From: Melioribacteraceae bacterium
GTDB taxonomy: Bacteria; Bacteroidota; Ignavibacteria; Ignavibacteriales; Melioribacteraceae
DNA: 52,362 bases
Direction: 5' to 3'
Assembly: GCA_023230485.1 (NCBI GenBank)
Contig: JALNXG010000021.1
Location: forward strand, 1 to 52,362
Shown: positions 40,961 to 50,406 of the stretch, piece by piece
Layout of the letters: the number at the start of each line of letters is the position of its first letter
Numbering within the stretch: the stretch's first letter is position 1
Program-made: the position numbers and the translations under genes
Notes under the pieces: generated by a model
The model's database searches: none
What the model saw: only the letters and a program-made list of their open reading frames with translations
What the model was told of the DNA's origin: nothing

Positions 40961-42268
40961 TTAACCGTGAATAATGGTTTTTATTAATTTTGGTTTTTTA
41001 GTTGCTGTTTTTGAAATGCCTATTGCCTGCCCATAATCATCAATAGCTTTTTCGATCGATTTTTCTTTATCTGTAAAGAGTTGTGCAATTGAATCACCTT
41101 TCTTTACTCTATCGCCTATTTTTTTATTTAGAATAATTCCGGCTTTCGGATCGATTATATCGTTCTTCGTTAATCTTCCTGCGCCGAGTTCGAGCGATAT
41201 CATTCCTATTTTATAAGTATCAAAGCTTGATATATATCCCGATTCATCGGCAGTTATATCGATTGCATATTTTGATTGTGGATATAAAGAAGGTTCGCGT
41301 AAATATTGCTCTTCGCCATTTTGAAGTTTTGAAATCTCGAGGAATTTATCGAATGCTTTACCATTCTTTATTAGCTCTTTAGAAATTTCTATTCCTTCTT
41401 TTATTGAGCCGGCTTTTTTACCAAGATAGATCATTGCACCTGATAGATTCAAAGAGACTTCTAATAGATCATCAACTTTCTCGCCTTGCAATACTTGAAT
41501 CGATTCTAATACTTCAAACCAATTGCCCACATAATTTCCGAGTGGCTGATTCATATCGGTAATAAATGCGATAACTTCTTTATTGAATGAAACAGCTGTA
41601 TCAATTAATGATTGAGCGAGTGCCTTAGAATCCTTTAATGTTTTCATAAAAGCACCATTACCCGTTTTTACATCCAATACAAGTCCATCAATACCTTCAG
41701 CAAGTTTTTTGCTCATTATACTTGCAGTAATTAATGGGATTGATTCGACAGTTGCCGTTACGTCTCTGAGAGCATAGATCATTTGGTCAGCCGGAGCTAT
41801 CTCTTTTGTCTGTCCAATTAAAACAGCACTGCAAGTTTTTAAAACGGACTTATACCGGTTTAAATTTAGGTTAGTTTTGAATCCTGGGATAGCTTCGAGC
41901 TTATCGAGAGTACCGCCTGAATGACCGAGTCCACGACCGCTTATCATTGGTACTTTTACACCTGCGGCGGCGGCAATTGGAGCAATAATAAGTGATGTTT
42001 TATCGCCTACTCCACCTGTGGAATGCTTATCCACTTTAATACCGGGAATTTCAGATAGGTCAAGTACCGATCCGCTATATAACATTGATTTGGTTAGTGC
42101 GGATGTCTCTTTTTTATTTAATCCATTAATAAATGATGCCATTAAGAAAGAAGCGAATTGATAATCGGGAATTTTTCCGGTTACGAAATTTTCAATCATA
42201 TACTCTATTTCTTCAGTTGAGAGGGAATTACCTTCTCTTTTTTTACGAATTAATTCAATTGTGTTCAT
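40961..42268 (-). CDS. Pyrimidine-nucleoside (thymidine) phosphorylase
   Basis: This 435-residue protein has the helical N-domain (STEEIEYMIENFVTGKIPDYQ) and the phosphate-binding KHSTGGVGDKTSLIIAPI. The family signature is SGRGLGHSGGTLDKLEAIPGF, with substrate-site residues in LRDVTATVESIPLITASIMSKKLAEG. The C-terminal beta domain ends GDSIAQLFTDKE. It converts thymidine, uridine or deoxyuridine plus phosphate to base and (deoxy)ribose-1-phosphate. The length and SMLYSGSVLDLSEI stretch suit the Gram-positive-type Pdp as well as DeoA, so the symbol is left open. It diverges from pepT over a 95-bp promoter gap. Confidence 0.93.
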   Translation of the reverse strand: MNTIELIRKKREGNSLSTEEIEYMIENFVTGKIPDYQFASFLMASFINGLNKKETSALTKSMLYSGSVLDLSEIPGIKVDKHSTGGVGDKTSLIIAPIAAAAGVKVPMISGRGLGHSGGTLDKLEAIPGFKTNLNLNRYKSVLKTCSAVLIGQTKEIAPADQMIYALRDVTATVESIPLITASIMSKKLAEGIDGLVLDVKTGNGAFMKTLKDSKALAQSLIDTAVSFNKEVIAFITDMNQPLGNYVGNWFEVLESIQVLQGEKVDDLLEVSLNLSGAMIYLGKKAGSIKEGIEISKELIKNGKAFDKFLEISKLQNGEEQYLREPSLYPQSKYAIDITADESGYISSFDTYKIGMISLELGAGRLTKNDIIDPKAGIILNKKIGDRVKKGDSIAQLFTDKEKSIEKAIDDYGQAIGISKTATKKPKLIKTIIHG

Positions 42269-42363
42269 CTATTTTCTATGTTAGTTGATATTATTAGTCT
42301 AATTAGATATTATTCATAAATCAATATTACAAGAACTAAAATAAATAAAATAATGAGGAATAT

Positions 42364-43614
42364 ATGTTCAGTCCCAATTACAAATTTACTTGTGTAGACC
42401 GTTTCTTAAAATATGTAAAATATGATACGCAATCTAATGAAGATTCAGAAACTTTTCCGAGTGATTTAAAACAATTAGAATTATCAAAAGATTTAGTCAA
42501 GGAATTGCAAGAGATTGGTTTGAAAGATGCAGCGATGGATGAATATGGTTATGTAATGGCAACTCTTCCATCGAATAGCGATAAGGATGTACCTGTTATT
42601 GGCTTCATTGCACACGTGGATACATCACCAGCTGTCTCAGGTAAAGACGTAAAGCCGGTTATTCATGAAAATTATCAAGGTAATGATATTGTTCTTCCCG
42701 GAGATACAACAAAAATAATTGATGTAGCCAATAATCCTGAACTCTTAGATATGATCGGTTATGATATTATTACAACCGATGGAACTACATTACTAGGTGC
42801 TGATGATAAAGCGGGCATTGCAGAAATTATGGATGCAATTCATTATTTAATATCACATCCCGAAGTAAAACATGGGACTATTAAAGTATGTTTTACACCA
42901 GATGAGGAAGTTGGACGAGGAACAGAAAAATTTAACGTTGCAAAGTTCGGTGCAAAATATGCTTATACAATTGATGGATCTTCGAGAGGGGAAGTGGAAA
43001 CGGAAACATTCAGTGCAGATGCAGTAGTAATTAAATTACACGGAAAGAATGTTCATCCCGGTTATGCGAAAGGAAAAATGATTAATGCAATTAAATTAGC
43101 ATCGGAATTTTTAGAGAGCTTACCAAAGGATACACTTTCACCTGAGACAACCGAAAAAAGAGAGGGTTACGTTCATCCTGTCGGTATTGAAGGAAACGAA
43201 ACATTAGTTACTCTTAAATTTATTATTCGTGATTTTGATGCCAAAAATTTGAAAGATTATGAAGCAAAATTAAAATCACTAGTAGAAAAAACAATTGATA
43301 ATCATAAAGGAAGTGGATTTGATTTCCAAGTGATTGAGCAATATAGAAATATGAAATATATATTAGATGATCATCCTGAAGTGCAAGCAAATGCCGAAGA
43401 AGCATTAAAAAGATTGGATGTACTTCCACTTAATTCTGCAATTAGAGGCGGTACTGATGGATCGAGACTAAGCTATATGGGTCTTCCGACACCTAATTTA
43501 TTTGCAGGCGGACATAATTTTCATGCGTTTTATGAGTATGTAGCTATCCAAGATATGGAAATGGCTGTGAGAATGATTGTTACTTTAGCAGAAGTCTGGG
43601 AAGAGAAAGCGTAA
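42364..43614 (+). CDS. pepT: Peptidase T (tripeptide aminopeptidase, M20B)
   Basis: This 416-residue zinc peptidase has metal-binding motifs VIGFIAHVDTSPAVSG (His and the Asp two residues on), TDGTTLLGADDKAGIAEIMDA (bridging Asp), and KVCFTPDEEVGRGTEKFN (catalytic Glu-Glu pair). The dimerisation domain follows (SADAVVIKLHGKNVHPGYAKGKMINA). The C-terminal zinc ligand region is RGGTDGSRLSYMGLPTPNLFAGGHNFH. It releases N-terminal residues from tripeptides in the cytoplasm. GAGGAA before the ATG is a good ribosome-binding site. A 58-codon membrane protein gene follows 41 bp downstream and may share its transcript. Confidence 0.96.
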   Translation: MFSPNYKFTCVDRFLKYVKYDTQSNEDSETFPSDLKQLELSKDLVKELQEIGLKDAAMDEYGYVMATLPSNSDKDVPVIGFIAHVDTSPAVSGKDVKPVIHENYQGNDIVLPGDTTKIIDVANNPELLDMIGYDIITTDGTTLLGADDKAGIAEIMDAIHYLISHPEVKHGTIKVCFTPDEEVGRGTEKFNVAKFGAKYAYTIDGSSRGEVETETFSADAVVIKLHGKNVHPGYAKGKMINAIKLASEFLESLPKDTLSPETTEKREGYVHPVGIEGNETLVTLKFIIRDFDAKNLKDYEAKLKSLVEKTIDNHKGSGFDFQVIEQYRNMKYILDDHPEVQANAEEALKRLDVLPLNSAIRGGTDGSRLSYMGLPTPNLFAGGHNFHAFYEYVAIQDMEMAVRMIVTLAEVWEEKA

Positions 43615-43655
43615 CATTCTTATGCTTCTCTTCGTCTTATTAAAAAAGAGAAATT

Positions 43656-43832
43656 ATGTCTATATATACAATGGTTTTTATACTTGTAGCCGTTTTGATC
43701 CTAATCGGAATAGCCCTTATGGGTTTTCTGATTAGTAAGTTAGATCGATGGATCGATAAGCGTGATCGAGTTGGGCAGCAGAGTATATATAAAGAAAAGA
43801 AAAAAGAAGACACCGAGAAAAAAGAATTATAA
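43656..43832 (+). CDS. Small single-pass membrane protein (58 aa)
   Basis: The ATG at 43656 is preceded by AAAGAGAAA and opens a 58-codon frame. The product has one strong membrane helix (MVFILVAVLILIGIALMGFLI). A charged cytoplasmic-type tail follows (SKLDRWIDKRDRV, KEKKKEDTEKKEL). This design resembles small membrane regulators or subunits, but I recognise no family. It lies between pepT and a strong terminator, on the same strand, so it is probably the last gene of the pepT transcript. Confidence 0.7.
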   Translation: MSIYTMVFILVAVLILIGIALMGFLISKLDRWIDKRDRVGQQSIYKEKKKEDTEKKEL

Positions 43833-43860
43833 AAAGTATTATAACTAGTATTAGTAAAAT

Positions 43861-43893
43861 AAGAGCTACCCTTAAGAAAGGGTAGCTCTTTTT
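43861..43893. terminator. Strong intrinsic terminator between convergent units
   Basis: AAGAGCTACCCTT (43861-43873) and AAGGGTAGCTCTT (43878-43890) form a perfect 13-bp stem with a 4-base loop, followed on the plus strand by more T residues to 43893. It ends the pepT/small membrane protein transcript. It also lies 17 bp past the stop of the minus-strand MFS gene and may act in both directions. Confidence 0.92.
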
Positions 43894-43906
43894 ATATAAG
43901 GAGTTT

Positions 43907-45226
43907 CTATTCTTTTAGTATTTCTGGCGTATTTACGTTAAAAAGGAAATATATAACCACAAATAATACGGCAATGGCGGTAGAAATAAATAAAACTTGT
44001 GCGCCGAACTCATACCAGATATATCCGGCAAGTGAACTTGCAATCATTGTAAATATACTTTGGAATGCTGTAAAAGTACCGATTGCGGTAGCAGTATCTT
44101 TTTTGTCCGTAATATTGCTAATCCACGCCTTAGAAATTCCTTCTGTCGCAGCGGCATAAATTCCATATAGTAAAAAGAGAAATAGATAATAATAGATTGA
44201 TGAGTTTATCGACATACCAAAATAAACGACTGCAAAAATAATTAATCCACCTACTAATACTTTTTTAAGTCCAATCTTATCAGCAAGTATTCCTAATGGA
44301 AATGAAACGAGTGCATAAATAAGATTATAGAAAATATATACTCCGATAACGGCAGTATCGTTCAAGCCGGCATCTTTAATCCTCAGCAATAAAAATAAAT
44401 CAGAACTATTGACGAGTGTAAATGCTAATAAACCGGCAACAATTTTTTTATAGAGTGTGGGACTGGTTTTCCAATATTTGAGGAATGAGAAAAGAGAGGG
44501 AATTTTCTTCCGCTCAATTGCTGTATCGCTTTCGGTGGTCCCTGAATCTATATTTTTTTGCAGTTGATCTGATCCTTCTGGCGGATCATTTGAAGCGTCC
44601 GTGTGGTAATCTGAAATTCTCGCCGGATAATCTGGGGTTGTTAACTCTTCACGACTTTCCTTTTTATCCTTTATAAGGAATGAAGATAAGATTGCCAATA
44701 ATCCGGGAAGGAAAGCAATAAGAAAAAGCGTTTTATAATTTTCGGGATAATAGTATAGATATATTAATGCAAAAAGTGGACCGATAACCGCACCGAGCGT
44801 ATCCATCGAACGGTGGAAACCGAATATTTTTCCTTTTGTTTCGGGAGTTGCTTCATCAGAAAGAATTGCATCTCGTGCACCAGTTCTGATTCCTTTACCG
44901 AATCGGTCCATAGTACGAGCAAAAAAGATTCCAATCGGATGAATGAATATTGCCATCATCGGTTTAGATATAGCACTAAGCGAATAACCGAGTTGAACAA
45001 AAGGTGCACGCCTTTCCAATGAATCAGAAAGTTTACCGAAATATCCTTTACTTAATCCCGCAGTTGCTTCTGCCGCACCTTCGAGTATTCCGATAAGGAA
45101 AATCGTAAAGCCGATACTTTTTAAATAGATCGGCATAATAGGATAAAGCATTTCGCTCGCCATATCGGTAAACAGACTAATTACCGATAAGACCCATACA
45201 GTTCGAGTAATATATTTCATTTTCAT
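43907..45226 (-). CDS. Major facilitator superfamily transporter
   Basis: This 439-residue protein has 12 predicted helices. N-half landmarks are SLFTDMASEMLYPIMPIYLKS, GILEGAAEATAGLSKGYFGKLSD (the MFS A-motif equivalent), FARTMDRFGKGIRTGARDA, and FGFHRSMDTLGAVIGPLFAL. A hydrophilic loop of about 60 residues (KDKKESREELTTPD...ERKKIPS) separates the halves. The second half includes SFPLGILADKIGLKKVLVGG. The FTDxSxEMxYPxxP start and RxDRFGKGIRTxARDA block define a subgroup of uncharacterised MFS exporters. The gene overlaps the upstream BASS-like gene by 4 bp, in the clpB operon. Confidence 0.9.
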   Translation of the reverse strand: MKMKYITRTVWVLSVISLFTDMASEMLYPIMPIYLKSIGFTIFLIGILEGAAEATAGLSKGYFGKLSDSLERRAPFVQLGYSLSAISKPMMAIFIHPIGIFFARTMDRFGKGIRTGARDAILSDEATPETKGKIFGFHRSMDTLGAVIGPLFALIYLYYYPENYKTLFLIAFLPGLLAILSSFLIKDKKESREELTTPDYPARISDYHTDASNDPPEGSDQLQKNIDSGTTESDTAIERKKIPSLFSFLKYWKTSPTLYKKIVAGLLAFTLVNSSDLFLLLRIKDAGLNDTAVIGVYIFYNLIYALVSFPLGILADKIGLKKVLVGGLIIFAVVYFGMSINSSIYYYLFLFLLYGIYAAATEGISKAWISNITDKKDTATAIGTFTAFQSIFTMIASSLAGYIWYEFGAQVLFISTAIAVLFVVIYFLFNVNTPEILKE

Positions 45227-46104
45227 TTTTTACGAACACCTATTTCATGTCGATGTTTATGAAGCAAATAACTAACATAACTATTTTGGAAGAAGAGATA
45301 AAATATCGGACCGAGAGCCGCTAATGGACTTAAGAACGTAAGCGCAACCCAGATAGTAAATGAATTATTTTTTTGACCTAAACCTTGTCCGCATTCCAAT
45401 TTAAATTCAGAACCCCCGATTCTTCTACCGATTGCAAAATTTATAAATGCTATAATAGAAATTGCAATTCCAATAATAAAAATAAAATAAATAGGACCGG
45501 TATATTCGGTAACAATAAAATGTGATGCTTTAGAAGATGCGAGATAAAGATTTATAATTAATAAGTAATATGCATCTCCCTTTCTATGAATCATATAACT
45601 GGCGAATTTTGGAATATATTTATCGATTATAAGTGCAAGTATCAAAGGATATCCTACCACCTGAATAGAGGGTAATAAAACATCTATTACAGATATTTGA
45701 ATTGATTTGGAAACCACAAGCGGAAGAAGAAATGAAGCTCCGATACTCATTGCAAAATTTGATATCATCACATATACAGTAGTGAACTTTATATTTTTAT
45801 TTAGAATGCTTACAAGAGTAGCCGATGCTATTGCAGTTGGTGCGAGAGCTGCAACAAAGGCAATCAAAGCTAATGTATTATTGAAAGGCACTATAGTATA
45901 ATACCAAAATAGAGGAATAACTAAATTGGCGGCGACAAGATAAAATTGTTTTCTATCGAATGGATTGCCGGAAAAATCGATTTCGAGAAATGCCCAGAAG
46001 AGCATTACCATAAGAAAATATTGAATTAAATAAGTATAGGAGTGCCCATAAGGAAAGAGCACTCCCACAGCAATCGAGATAAAAACGAGAGAATTTTTTA
46101 GCAA
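45223..46104 (-). CDS. Bile acid:sodium symporter (BASS/SBF) family protein
   Basis: This 293-residue protein has 9-10 membrane helices. It starts at TTG immediately after the clpB stop, with AGGA at the clpB 3' end as ribosome-binding site. Features typical of the BASS fold are VAALAPTAIASATLVSILNKN in the fourth helix region, the crossover helix SIQVVGYPLILALIIDKYIP, and the C-terminal ECGQGLGQKNNSFTIWVALTFLSPLAALGP. The E-x-x-x-Q-N motif lies in this sodium-binding region. Bacterial members move organic anions with sodium; the substrate is unknown. It overlaps the MFS gene by 4 bp. Confidence 0.82.
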   Translation of the reverse strand: MLKNSLVFISIAVGVLFPYGHSYTYLIQYFLMVMLFWAFLEIDFSGNPFDRKQFYLVAANLVIPLFWYYTIVPFNNTLALIAFVAALAPTAIASATLVSILNKNIKFTTVYVMISNFAMSIGASFLLPLVVSKSIQISVIDVLLPSIQVVGYPLILALIIDKYIPKFASYMIHRKGDAYYLLIINLYLASSKASHFIVTEYTGPIYFIFIIGIAISIIAFINFAIGRRIGGSEFKLECGQGLGQKNNSFTIWVALTFLSPLAALGPIFYLFFQNSYVSYLLHKHRHEIGVRKK

Positions 46105-48723
46105 TTATTTTTTCCTGAACTCTAATTTACCCGCTCCGGGATACGTTACAACAATAGTATCTCCGGCTGAATAAGTATTCATTAGCAGTTCCGCAGATAA
46201 TGAATTTATTAAATATTTCTGTATTGTTCGTTTTAATGGTCTTGCGCCATAAGTAATATCATATCCTATCTGTAATAGAAAATCTTTTGCTTCATCATAA
46301 ACTTCGAGTGAAAGATTTTTTTCTGCAAGCATTTTGCTCACTCGTGTAAGCTGAATATCTATTATCTCTTTTAATTCCGACTTCAATAATGGTTTGAATA
46401 AAACGATCTCATCGATGCGATTAAGAAATTCGGGACGAATAGTACGCTTGAGTAATTCAGAAAGATCAATTCGCAGTTCACCCATTACCTTATCAATATT
46501 CTCTTCCGAAATCAAACTTAGTTTTTCTTGAATTAATTGCGAACCAAGATTTGATGTCATAATGATAATCGTATTTTTGAAATCAACCGTTCTTCCTTGA
46601 TTATCAGTCAAACGCCCCTCGTCCAAAACTTGAAGAAGAATATTATAAATATCAGGATGGGCTTTTTCGATTTCGTCCAATAGAACTACCGAATATGGTT
46701 TTCTTCTAACGGCTTCCGTTAATTGTCCACCTTCATCATAACCGACATAACCGGGAGGTGCTCCAATGAGACGGCTTACCGAAAACTTCTCCATATATTC
46801 TGACATATCAATTCGTATCATAGAATGTTCATCATTAAAAAGAAATTCTGCTAATGTACGGGCAAGTTCTGTTTTACCAACACCTGTTGTACCAAGAAAT
46901 ATAAATGAACCGATCGGTTTATTTGCATCCTGCAATCCGGCACGTGATCTCCGTATTGCATTGGATACAGCATAGACTGCCTCTGTCTGCCCGACAACCC
47001 TTTTATGAAGTTCATCTTCGAGACGGATTAATTTCATTCTTTCACTTTCGAGCATTCTGTTTACGGGAATGCCTGTCCATTTAGCCACTACTTCTGCTAT
47101 ATCCTCAGCATCCACCTCTTCTTTTAGCATCTTTGTATTTTGTTGGATTGTTGCAAGTTCTTCTGATTCTTTCTTCAATTTTCTTTCGAAGTCATTAATT
47201 ACGCCATAACGCAGTTCGGCAACTTTTCCAAGATTTCCTTCTCTTTCATATTTATCGGCATCGATTTTTACTTGCTCTATGTCGCTTTTCATTTTACGAA
47301 TTGCTTGTATTTTTTCTTTTTCCGTCTGCCAATGGATACGGAAAGTTTTTCTTTCTTCTTCAAGACCGCTTAATTCTTTTTGAAGTTCAGTTAAACGAAT
47401 TTGCGAATTTTCATCGTGCTCTCGTTTTAACGCTTCTCTTTCAATTTCGAGTTGCTTTACTTTTCTTTCGATGATATCTAATTCTTCCGGCATAGAATCG
47501 ATTTCAATTCTAAGTTTAGATGCGGCTTCATCAATAAGATCAATTGCTTTATCAGGAAGGAAGCGATCAGATATATATCTATTCGATAATTGAACTGCGG
47601 CTATGATAGCCCCGTCTGTAATGCGTACACCGTGATGAACTTCATAACGTTCTTTTAGACCTCTTAGAATAGAGATAGCGTCTTCCTCGCTGGGTTCATT
47701 CACCATAACGGGTTGGAATCTTCTTTCTAATGCCGCATCTTTTTCAATGTATTTTCTATATTCATCAAGTGTTGTTGCTCCGATTGTATGGAGCTCTCCG
47801 CGTGCTAATGCCGGTTTTAATATATTTGCGGCGTCCATTGCGCCATCTGTTCTACCTGCACCTACTAACTGATGAAGCTCATCAATAAATAAAATTATTT
47901 CACCTGCTGCGTCTTGAACTTCTTTAACGACTGCTTTTATTCTTTCCTCAAATTGTCCGCGGTATTGCGCGCCAGCTACTAATGCTCCAAGATCAAGAGC
48001 AATAATTTTTTTCGTTTTTAGTGATTCAGGTACATCACCTGAAATTATTCTATGAGCAAGTCCTTCTGCTATTGCAGTTTTACCTACACCGGGTTCGCCG
48101 ATTAAAACAGGATTATTTTTAGTTCTTCGTGAAAGCACTTGCAGTACTCTTCTTATTTCTTCATCTCTTCCGATTACCGGATCAAGCTTACCAGTGCGTG
48201 CCAGTTCATTTAAGTCTCTTCCATATTTTTTTAATGCTTGATATGTTTCTTCGGGATTTTGAGATGTAACGCGCTGATTGCCGCGAATATCTTTTAATGC
48301 GGCAAGGATAATGTTTTTCGTGATTCCATTATTTTTTAGAAGCTGTGATGATGATGTATTTGAATCAGCCAATGCGATTAATAGATGTTCCGTCGATATG
48401 TATTCATCTTTCATTGATCGAGATTCATCTGCTGCTTTATCAAATATCGAAGAGGTTACTTGAGATAACTGAGGCATACTTGTACTTGTGCCTGTTACCT
48501 TTGGTAATTTTTCCATTAATTCACTAAGCTTTATTTTAACAGCGGATAAATTGCCACCCGATTTTTGTATTATAGAGACTGCCAGATTATCGGTGTCTTG
48601 AATCATTGCAGCTAATATATGCTCTGGTTCTATTGTTGGGTTTGTGTAGTTTTGGGCTATTTCTATTGAGTTTTGAACTGTTTCTTGGGCTTTTACGGTG
48701 AACTTATTAAAATCGATTGCCAT
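46105..48723 (-). CDS. clpB: ATP-dependent chaperone ClpB
   Basis: This 872-residue disaggregase has the N-terminal repeat domain (FTVKAQETVQNSIEIAQ; PTIEPEHILAAMIQD). The first AAA+ module has GEPGVGKTAIAEGLAHRI and the GARTDGAMDAANILKPALAR region. The coiled-coil M domain spans about 410-530. The second AAA+ module has GTTGVGKTELARTLAEFLF, MSEYMEKFSVSRLIGAPPGY and NLGSQLIQ. The M domain and lack of an IGF/IGL ClpP-docking loop set it apart from ClpA/ClpC. With DnaK it rescues aggregated proteins. AAGGAGG precedes the ATG. An inverted repeat lies just upstream; no CIRCE element is visible. Confidence 0.97.
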   Translation of the reverse strand: MAIDFNKFTVKAQETVQNSIEIAQNYTNPTIEPEHILAAMIQDTDNLAVSIIQKSGGNLSAVKIKLSELMEKLPKVTGTSTSMPQLSQVTSSIFDKAADESRSMKDEYISTEHLLIALADSNTSSSQLLKNNGITKNIILAALKDIRGNQRVTSQNPEETYQALKKYGRDLNELARTGKLDPVIGRDEEIRRVLQVLSRRTKNNPVLIGEPGVGKTAIAEGLAHRIISGDVPESLKTKKIIALDLGALVAGAQYRGQFEERIKAVVKEVQDAAGEIILFIDELHQLVGAGRTDGAMDAANILKPALARGELHTIGATTLDEYRKYIEKDAALERRFQPVMVNEPSEEDAISILRGLKERYEVHHGVRITDGAIIAAVQLSNRYISDRFLPDKAIDLIDEAASKLRIEIDSMPEELDIIERKVKQLEIEREALKREHDENSQIRLTELQKELSGLEEERKTFRIHWQTEKEKIQAIRKMKSDIEQVKIDADKYEREGNLGKVAELRYGVINDFERKLKKESEELATIQQNTKMLKEEVDAEDIAEVVAKWTGIPVNRMLESERMKLIRLEDELHKRVVGQTEAVYAVSNAIRRSRAGLQDANKPIGSFIFLGTTGVGKTELARTLAEFLFNDEHSMIRIDMSEYMEKFSVSRLIGAPPGYVGYDEGGQLTEAVRRKPYSVVLLDEIEKAHPDIYNILLQVLDEGRLTDNQGRTVDFKNTIIIMTSNLGSQLIQEKLSLISEENIDKVMGELRIDLSELLKRTIRPEFLNRIDEIVLFKPLLKSELKEIIDIQLTRVSKMLAEKNLSLEVYDEAKDFLLQIGYDITYGARPLKRTIQKYLINSLSAELLMNTYSAGDTIVVTYPGAGKLEFRKK

Positions 48724-48734
48724 TAGTCCTCCTT

Positions 48735-48757
48735 ATTGTATTTTAATTTAATACAAT
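48735..48757. repeat. Inverted repeat in the clpB leader
   Basis: ATTGTATT (48735-48742) and AATACAAT (48750-48757) are perfect 8-bp arms around a 7-base spacer, ending 2-3 bases before the AAGGAGG ribosome-binding site. A possible -35 TTGACT lies on the minus strand at 48793-48798, but no clear -10. The repeat could be an operator or a leader hairpin that masks translation at low temperature. Confidence 0.4.
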
Positions 48758-48958
48758 TTATTAATTACTAAAGTTTCTTACTTTCCAAAAATAGTCAATT
48801 GATTATTAATCTACATATTTATATTGAGATTTAGATTTGAGATAAAAGAGGTTGGGAAATACGACATAACTTATTGCAAGTAAATAAGTTATAGAATTTA
48901 GTAAGTTGATAATGGTGCTGAATTTAGTTAATTTAAATGATTTTCTTAAAAGACAAAT

Positions 48959-50314
48959 ATGATTTTAATTGAAGATACAATAACTGCACTGGCAACTCCC
49001 GTGGGAGTTGGAGCTTTATCAATTATCCGTGTTTGCGGTCCTCTTAGTTTTGAAGCCACCGATAAAATATTTAAAGGAAAGAAATTAATATCCGAATCAG
49101 ATTCGCATACTATTCACTATGGGAAAATTATTTCAGCCGATGGGGAGCAGATTGATGATGTGCTTGTCTCTGTTTTTAGAACTCCACATTCATATACCGG
49201 TGAAGACTCTGTTGAAATAAGCACTCACGGCAGTCAATTAATCGTGCAGAAAATTATCGCTCTGTTTTTAGATAATGGAGTAAGACTAGCAGAACCGGGT
49301 GAATTTACTAAGCGTGCATTCCTAAATGGAAGATTAGATTTAGCACAAGCGGAAGCAGTCGCGGATATTATTAATTCAAGAAGCGATGCATCGCTCCGAG
49401 GTGCGAGAAATCAGCTTAATGGACTTCTTTCGCAAAAAGTTGATTCACTGCGCGAAGAGCTTATTACCACATCTTCGCTCATTGAATTAGAGCTTGATTT
49501 TGCTGAAGAAGAATTAGAATTTATTTCACTGACGAAAGTTGCCGAATCAATAAATAGTATTATTTATGAAATCTCGGAGCTGCTCAAAACATATTCATTC
49601 GGAAGAGTAATGAGAGATGGCGTTAATGCCGCATTAGTCGGCAAGCCGAATGTGGGGAAGTCTTCTATTCTTAATTATATGCTAAAAGAATCGCGTGCAA
49701 TCGTAAGCGAAATTCCGGGTACAACACGAGACGTAATCCGTGAAGAAGTAGTTATTGATGGAATACTTTATAAATTATTTGACACGGCAGGAATTCGTTT
49801 TACGGAAGATATTATTGAGAAAGAGGGAGTATTCAGAAGCCGCGATGCAGTTAAAGCCGCTGATGTAGTAATATTTATTAATGATATCCAAACGGGATTC
49901 TCACTTGATTTGTATAATCAATTATTAGAATTGACGACTGATGACAGAATTATTAAGGTGCTCAATAAAGTTGATTTATTGCACGGCGAGCATTTTAATG
50001 CAGATGTAAAGATATCTGCAAAAACAGGATTAGGTATGGATGAATTGTATCAACTTTTGAAAGACAAAGCGATCGGGTCTTCTAATTATAGCGAGAAAAC
50101 GGCAATAGTTTCTAACCTTCGTCATTTTGAAGCACTTAAATCGGCAAAAAGGCAATTAGAGACGGCATTAGTTTCCATTAACGAAAAATTATCGGGCGAA
50201 TTTATTGCTGTTGATTTAAGAAATGCAGAGAGTTCTTTAAGCGAAATAATAGGCAAAGTTACAAATGATGATATATTAAATAATATATTCTCAAAATTTT
50301 GTATTGGAAAGTAG
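48959..50314 (+). CDS. mnmE: tRNA modification GTPase MnmE
   Basis: This 451-residue protein has the folate-binding N-domain (DTITALATPVGVGALSIIRVCG; HSYTGEDSVEISTHGS; PGEFTKRAFLNGRLDLAQAEAV). A helical domain follows. The GTPase insert has GKPNVGKSSILNYMLKES, TTRDVIREEV, DTAGIRFTED and NKVDLL. The chain ends with the required C-terminal FCIGK containing the catalytic Cys. Together with MnmG it adds the carboxymethylaminomethyl group to wobble uridine 34. There is no clear ribosome-binding site at the ATG. mnmG, normally its close partner, starts 884 bp downstream after a gap with parS sites. Confidence 0.97.
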   Translation: MILIEDTITALATPVGVGALSIIRVCGPLSFEATDKIFKGKKLISESDSHTIHYGKIISADGEQIDDVLVSVFRTPHSYTGEDSVEISTHGSQLIVQKIIALFLDNGVRLAEPGEFTKRAFLNGRLDLAQAEAVADIINSRSDASLRGARNQLNGLLSQKVDSLREELITTSSLIELELDFAEEELEFISLTKVAESINSIIYEISELLKTYSFGRVMRDGVNAALVGKPNVGKSSILNYMLKESRAIVSEIPGTTRDVIREEVVIDGILYKLFDTAGIRFTEDIIEKEGVFRSRDAVKAADVVIFINDIQTGFSLDLYNQLLELTTDDRIIKVLNKVDLLHGEHFNADVKISAKTGLGMDELYQLLKDKAIGSSNYSEKTAIVSNLRHFEALKSAKRQLETALVSINEKLSGEFIAVDLRNAESSLSEIIGKVTNDDILNNIFSKFCIGK

Positions 50315-50390
50315 ATTTTTGTTCTAGAAACGCACTTTATTCATTTAATTTAATATATTTAATATTAAGCCGACAAGTTGGCTGTCTGTC

Positions 50391-50406
50391 TGTTTCACGT
50401 GAAACG
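50391..50406. promoter_or_regulatory. parS: parS site 1
   Basis: TGTTTCACGTGAAACG matches the nearly universal chromosomal parS consensus TGTTTCACGTGAAACA at 15 of 16 positions, with an intact TTTCACGTGAAA core. ParB-CTP clamps load at such sites near the origin and drive chromosome segregation with ParA and SMC. It lies 77 bp after mnmE. In many genomes parA-parB lie just beyond mnmG-rsmG, outside this window. Confidence 0.9.

Noticed and set aside
48724..48958. CIRCE (HrcA) element upstream of clpB
   Set aside because: No TTAGCACTC-N9-GAGTGCTAA or close variant is present; only an unrelated inverted repeat was seen.
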